A DNA stretch of 25,173 nt from an uncultured Anaerococcus sp. (GTDB taxonomy: Bacteria > Bacillota > Clostridia > Tissierellales > Peptoniphilaceae): assembly GCA_943913325.1 (NCBI GenBank), contig CALTXP010000017.1:1-25173 (forward strand), given 5' to 3'. The position numbers and the translations under genes are program-made. This document shows positions 22,252-25,173 of the stretch, one piece after another; positions within the stretch are counted from its first letter, which is position 1; each line of letters starts with the position of its first letter. The notes under the pieces are model-generated. The model was not told where the DNA came from. It ran no database searches and saw nothing but the letters and a program-made list of their open reading frames with translations.

Positions 22252-23370
22252 ATGGCAAACATAAACATGGAAAATGATAACAACTCTTTAGCTAAGATAA
22301 AGGTTATTGGAGTTGGCGGTGGTGGTAATAATGCTATCAGCCGTATGAGAGATAATGGTTTATCAGGAGTTGAGTTTGTAGCGGTAAATACAGACCTGCA
22401 AACTTTACAAGAATCAAATGCAGATGTAAGACTACAAATTGGTGAGAAGTTAACACGAGGTCTTGGAGCAGGTGCTAACCCATCAGTTGGAGAAAAGGCT
22501 GCAGAAGAATCTAAAAGTGATATAACTGAATCACTAAAGGGATCTGATATGGTATTTATTACTGCTGGTATGGGTGGCGGTACTGGTACCGGAGCCGCTC
22601 CAGTAGTAGCAGGTGTAGCAAAAGAAATGGATATTTTAACAGTTGGTGTTGTTACAAAACCATTTACCTTCGAAGGTAGAAAAAGACAATCACAAGCTGA
22701 AGGTGGAATTGAAAAACTTAAGGAAAATGTAGATACGCTTATTACGATCCCAAATGATAGACTTTTACAAATAGTAGAAAAAAGAACATCTATGGTAGAT
22801 GCATTTAAGCTTGCCGATCAAGTATTAATGGATGCTGTAAGTGGTATTTCTGAGCTTATAGCTATTCCAAATGTAATTAATTTAGACTTTGCAGATGTTG
22901 AATCAATTATGAGTGATCAAGGAATAGCTCATATGGGTATTGGACGTGCTGCTGGTGAAAATAGAGCTGTTGATGCTGCTAAAGCGGCTATTAATTCACC
23001 ACTTCTTGAAACGTCTATAGAAGGAGCTAAGGCTGTACTTCTAAATGTAACAGCGGCAGAAGTAGGTCTTATGGAAGCTAATGAGGCTGCCGAACTTATA
23101 CGTGATAATATTGACTCTGATGCTAATATTATCTTTGGTGTTGGTTCTGATGAGTCATTAGGTGAAGAAATTAAAATTACTGTTATTGCAACAGGATTTG
23201 ATAATCAAGCTAGATCATCTTCAAGATCAGCAGCAGGTGAAATGAATGCTCCAACAAGGACTAATAGGCAAGATTTTGAATCTAATTCTAAAAGTTCTAG
23301 ACATGTTGAAGAGAAAAGAACAAGTAAAAATCCATTTGACGATATAGATTTGCCAGATTTCTTAAAATAA
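22252..23370 (+). CDS. ftsZ: Cell division protein FtsZ
   Basis: A 372-residue tubulin-like GTPase that polymerises into the Z ring. GTP-binding: GVGGGGNNAI (20-29), the tubulin signature GMGGGTGTGA (106-115) and PNDR (167-170). The T7 loop that completes catalysis on the next subunit is NVINLDFADVESIM (207-220). A short variable Ser/Arg-rich linker (about 318-357) leads to the conserved C-terminal tail DDIDLPDFLK, which binds membrane tethers. The gene has its own strong site, GGGGGAAAG, just before the ATG, in contrast to its neighbours, matching the high FtsZ level normally needed. The usual tether gene ftsA is not next to it, so SepF or a distant FtsA probably anchors it. Confidence 0.98.
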   Translation: MANINMENDNNSLAKIKVIGVGGGGNNAISRMRDNGLSGVEFVAVNTDLQTLQESNADVRLQIGEKLTRGLGAGANPSVGEKAAEESKSDITESLKGSDMVFITAGMGGGTGTGAAPVVAGVAKEMDILTVGVVTKPFTFEGRKRQSQAEGGIEKLKENVDTLITIPNDRLLQIVEKRTSMVDAFKLADQVLMDAVSGISELIAIPNVINLDFADVESIMSDQGIAHMGIGRAAGENRAVDAAKAAINSPLLETSIEGAKAVLLNVTAAEVGLMEANEAAELIRDNIDSDANIIFGVGSDESLGEEIKITVIATGFDNQARSSSRSAAGEMNAPTRTNRQDFESNSKSSRHVEEKRTSKNPFDDIDLPDFLK

Positions 23371-23371
23371 T

Positions 23372-23839
23372 ATGAAATGCCCTTATTGTCATTCACATAA
23401 TACTAAGGTATTAGACTCTAGAACAACTGAAGATGATACAGCAATAAGACGTAGAAGGTTATGTGAAGATTGCGGGAAGAGATTCTCAACTTACGAAAGG
23501 TATGAAAATATTACCTTGATGGTTGTTAAAAAAGATGCTACCAGGGAGGCCTATGATCCATCGAAAATTATAAATGGCATTGTAAAAAGCTGTCAAAAAA
23601 GACCCGTGTCCATGGATCAGATAGAAAGAGTGGCTAAGAATATAGAGATAAAGATTAACCATACAGGTAAGAAAGAAGTTACTACAAATTTTATTGGTAA
23701 ACTAGTTATGGATGAACTTAAGGATCTTGACCCTGTGGCTTATGTTAGATTTGCATCAGTATATAGAGAATTTAAGGATGTAGATTCATTTTATGAAGAA
23801 ATATTGAACTTAAAAGATAAGGAAGATGCTGATAATTAG
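23372..23839 (+). CDS. nrdR: Transcriptional repressor NrdR
   Basis: A 155-residue nucleotide-sensing repressor of ribonucleotide reductase genes. N-terminal zinc ribbon: Cys3, Cys6, Cys31 and Cys34 (MKCPYC and CEDCGKRFSTYER); RRRR at 26-29 contributes to DNA binding. ATP-cone domain about 49-139, opening VVKKDATREAYD, which senses ATP and dATP. Length is typical. It starts one base after the ftsZ stop with no visible ribosome binding site, so coupling to ftsZ is likely. Linkage to division genes ties DNA precursor control to the same transcript. I saw no NrdR box within the window. A terminator follows at once. Confidence 0.96.
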   Translation: MKCPYCHSHNTKVLDSRTTEDDTAIRRRRLCEDCGKRFSTYERYENITLMVVKKDATREAYDPSKIINGIVKSCQKRPVSMDQIERVAKNIEIKINHTGKKEVTTNFIGKLVMDELKDLDPVAYVRFASVYREFKDVDSFYEEILNLKDKEDADN

Positions 23840-23842
23840 TGT

Positions 23843-23866
23843 GATGCTATTTTAGCATCTTTTTTT
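23843..23866 (+). terminator. Intrinsic terminator of the dcw operon
   Basis: GATGCTA at 23843-23849 pairs with TAGCATC at 23853-23859 around TTT, followed by seven T residues (23860-23866). It begins 4 bases after the nrdR stop and ends only 9 bases before the rarA ribosome binding site, so rarA is either read through from here or has a promoter overlapping this terminator. Confidence 0.88.
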
Positions 23867-23884
23867 ATTAGCTTTGGAGATGTT

Positions 23885-25173
23885 ATGGATTTATTTGAAT
23901 TAAATAGACAAAGAGAATTAGAAAGATCGGCACCTCTGGCAGATAGGTTGCGTCCTAAAAATCTAAAAGATTATATAGGTCAAGAGCATCTGGTAGGAGA
24001 AGGCAAGATTATTAATCGCATGATTAAGTCTGACAGAATATATTCTATGATTTTTTATGGACCACCTGGAGTAGGTAAGACTACACTAGCAAAGATTATA
24101 TCAGAGACTACCAATATGTCCTTTATGGAATTATCAGCTGTAACTAGTGGTATAAATGACTTAAAAAAGCAAATTGAAATTGCTAAAGATAATCTAAAAT
24201 ATGAGAATAAAAAAACTATACTTTTTATTGATGAAATTCATAGATTTAACAAATCTCAACAAGATTATCTGCTACCTTTTGTTGAGGATTCTACTATTAT
24301 CTTAATTGGGGCTACAACTGAGAATCCTTATTTTGAAGTCAATAAGGCGCTTATTTCTAGAGTGTATGTTTTTGAACTAAAACCTTTAACAGATGAGGAC
24401 TTATATAAACTCATAGATCAAGCATTAGTAGAGGATAATCTTTTAGCTAGTAAGAAAGTAAATATTACAAATGATGCTCGCAATACTCTTATAAAATATT
24501 CTAACGGTGATAGTAGAGCTCTACTCAATGCTCTTGAAATAGCTATATTTTCAGAAGATGAGAAAGATGGTAAAATAACTATAGGTAAAGAAAGCATTGA
24601 AAATTCTATTCAAAAGAAAATTGCTATTTATGATAGATCAGGTGATAGGCATTATGATACTACATCTGCCTTTATAAAATCAATGAGAGGATCTGATATC
24701 GACGCTGCTTTATATTATTTAGCAAAAATGCTTAATTCTGGAGAGGATATTAAGTTTATTGCAAGGCGAATGATAATATTTGCGGCAGAAGATGTATCAA
24801 ATGCAGATCCAAATGCACTGATACTTGCTACAAGTACTTTTACTGCAATAAATACTGTAGGTATGCCTGAAGCAAGAATAATACTTGCTCAAACAGTTAC
24901 TTATTTGACTGCTGCTCCAAAAAGTAATTCTACTTATTTAGCTATAGATAAGGCGCTTGATTTTGTAAAATTAAATGCAGATAAAGAAGTTCCTAATAAA
25001 TTAAAAGACTCTCACTATAGTGATAGTAAAAATTTAATTCATGAAAAGTACTTATATCCGCACTCATTTGGTGGGTATGTAAAGCAAGATTACTTACCAG
25101 AAGCTTATAGAAATGAAAAGTTTTATGAAGCTAAAAATATTGCTTTTGAAAAAGAAATGATAGAAAAGATGGA
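23885..25173 (+). CDS. rarA: Replication-associated recombination protein RarA (3' partial)
   Basis: An AAA+ ATPase of the RarA/MgsA/WRNIP1 family, acting at stalled replication forks. GGAG at 23876-23879 precedes the ATG. The frame is open for 429 codons to the window end with no stop; family members are about 420-450 residues, so only a few codons are missing. The N-terminal LADRLRPKNLKDYIGQEHL (18-36) is typical of clamp-loader-like AAA+ proteins. Walker A is GPPGVGKTT (59-67), Walker B ILFIDEIH (112-119), sensor 1 GATTENP, and sensor 2 lies in the SNGDSRALLNALE region. The C-terminal tetramerisation domain has SMRGSD, GEDIKFIARRMIIFAAEDV and the TAAPKSN segment. It follows the dcw operon terminator, so it is probably a separate unit. 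Confidence 0.95.
   Translation, partial: MDLFELNRQRELERSAPLADRLRPKNLKDYIGQEHLVGEGKIINRMIKSDRIYSMIFYGPPGVGKTTLAKIISETTNMSFMELSAVTSGINDLKKQIEIAKDNLKYENKKTILFIDEIHRFNKSQQDYLLPFVEDSTIILIGATTENPYFEVNKALISRVYVFELKPLTDEDLYKLIDQALVEDNLLASKKVNITNDARNTLIKYSNGDSRALLNALEIAIFSEDEKDGKITIGKESIENSIQKKIAIYDRSGDRHYDTTSAFIKSMRGSDIDAALYYLAKMLNSGEDIKFIARRMIIFAAEDVSNADPNALILATSTFTAINTVGMPEARIILAQTVTYLTAAPKSNSTYLAIDKALDFVKLNADKEVPNKLKDSHYSDSKNLIHEKYLYPHSFGGYVKQDYLPEAYRNEKFYEAKNIAFEKEMIEKM

Noticed and set aside
1..25173. CRISPR arrays, tRNA or rRNA genes, riboswitches
   Set aside because: No spaced direct repeats, cloverleaf-like segments or recognisable aptamer cores were seen on either strand.

Overview
The window is AT-rich and densely coded. 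It carries a compact division and cell-wall cluster, an MraZ-type operator, strong AGGAGG-type ribosome binding sites and short U-tract terminators. This fits an anaerobic, low-GC Firmicute; the compact cluster and the gene set suggest Tissierellia/Peptoniphilaceae (Anaerococcus, Peptoniphilus or Finegoldia type). That placement is inference from gene content and composition. No rRNA, tRNA, CRISPR array or intact insertion sequence was seen.

Layout. (1) 1-371 is non-coding. (2) 399-4740, plus strand, is an accessory and stress-like block: a transglutaminase-fold lipoprotein; a tight trio of macrodomain protein, HEPN plus PD-(D/E)XK-like nuclease, and HdeD-like membrane protein; then a separate large membrane protein with an acidic helical domain, closed by a strong terminator at 4756-4794. 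(3) 5028-8447, minus strand, is a three-gene operon: OmpR-family response regulator, sensor kinase, and a membrane-anchored, degenerate S41-peptidase-like protein. (4) 8658-9371, plus strand, holds two small GlsB/YeaQ-type membrane proteins, followed by a 152-bp MITE-like element with a 7-bp target duplication. (5) 9640-12633, minus strand, is a class A penicillin-binding protein. (6) 12767-16167, plus strand, is hflX-yigZ-yebC-lgt with overlapping or nearly touching genes. (7) 16285-23839, plus strand, is mraZ-rsmH-ftsL-mraY-murD-murG-divIB-ftsZ-nrdR, driven by a promoter whose start region carries four MraZ boxes at exact 10-bp spacing. (8) 23885 to the window end is rarA, nearly complete.

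How the genes work together. Block 7 makes lipid I and lipid II (MurD, MraY, MurG) and part of the divisome (FtsL, DivIB, FtsZ), with MraZ and RsmH at the head and NrdR, the ribonucleotide reductase repressor, at the tail. The class A PBP in block 5 polymerises and crosslinks lipid II, and Lgt in block 6 lipidates lipoproteins such as the one in block 2. The dcw cluster lacks ftsI/pbp2, ftsW, ftsA, murC, murE and murF.

The best candidate for something undescribed is the macrodomain plus HEPN/PD-(D/E)XK pair at 1461-2898. It looks like an RNase/DNase effector coupled to an ADP-ribose-binding partner. Other points of interest are the MraZ operator that also serves as the mraZ ribosome binding site, the two-component operon ending in an S41-like protein, and the MITE.
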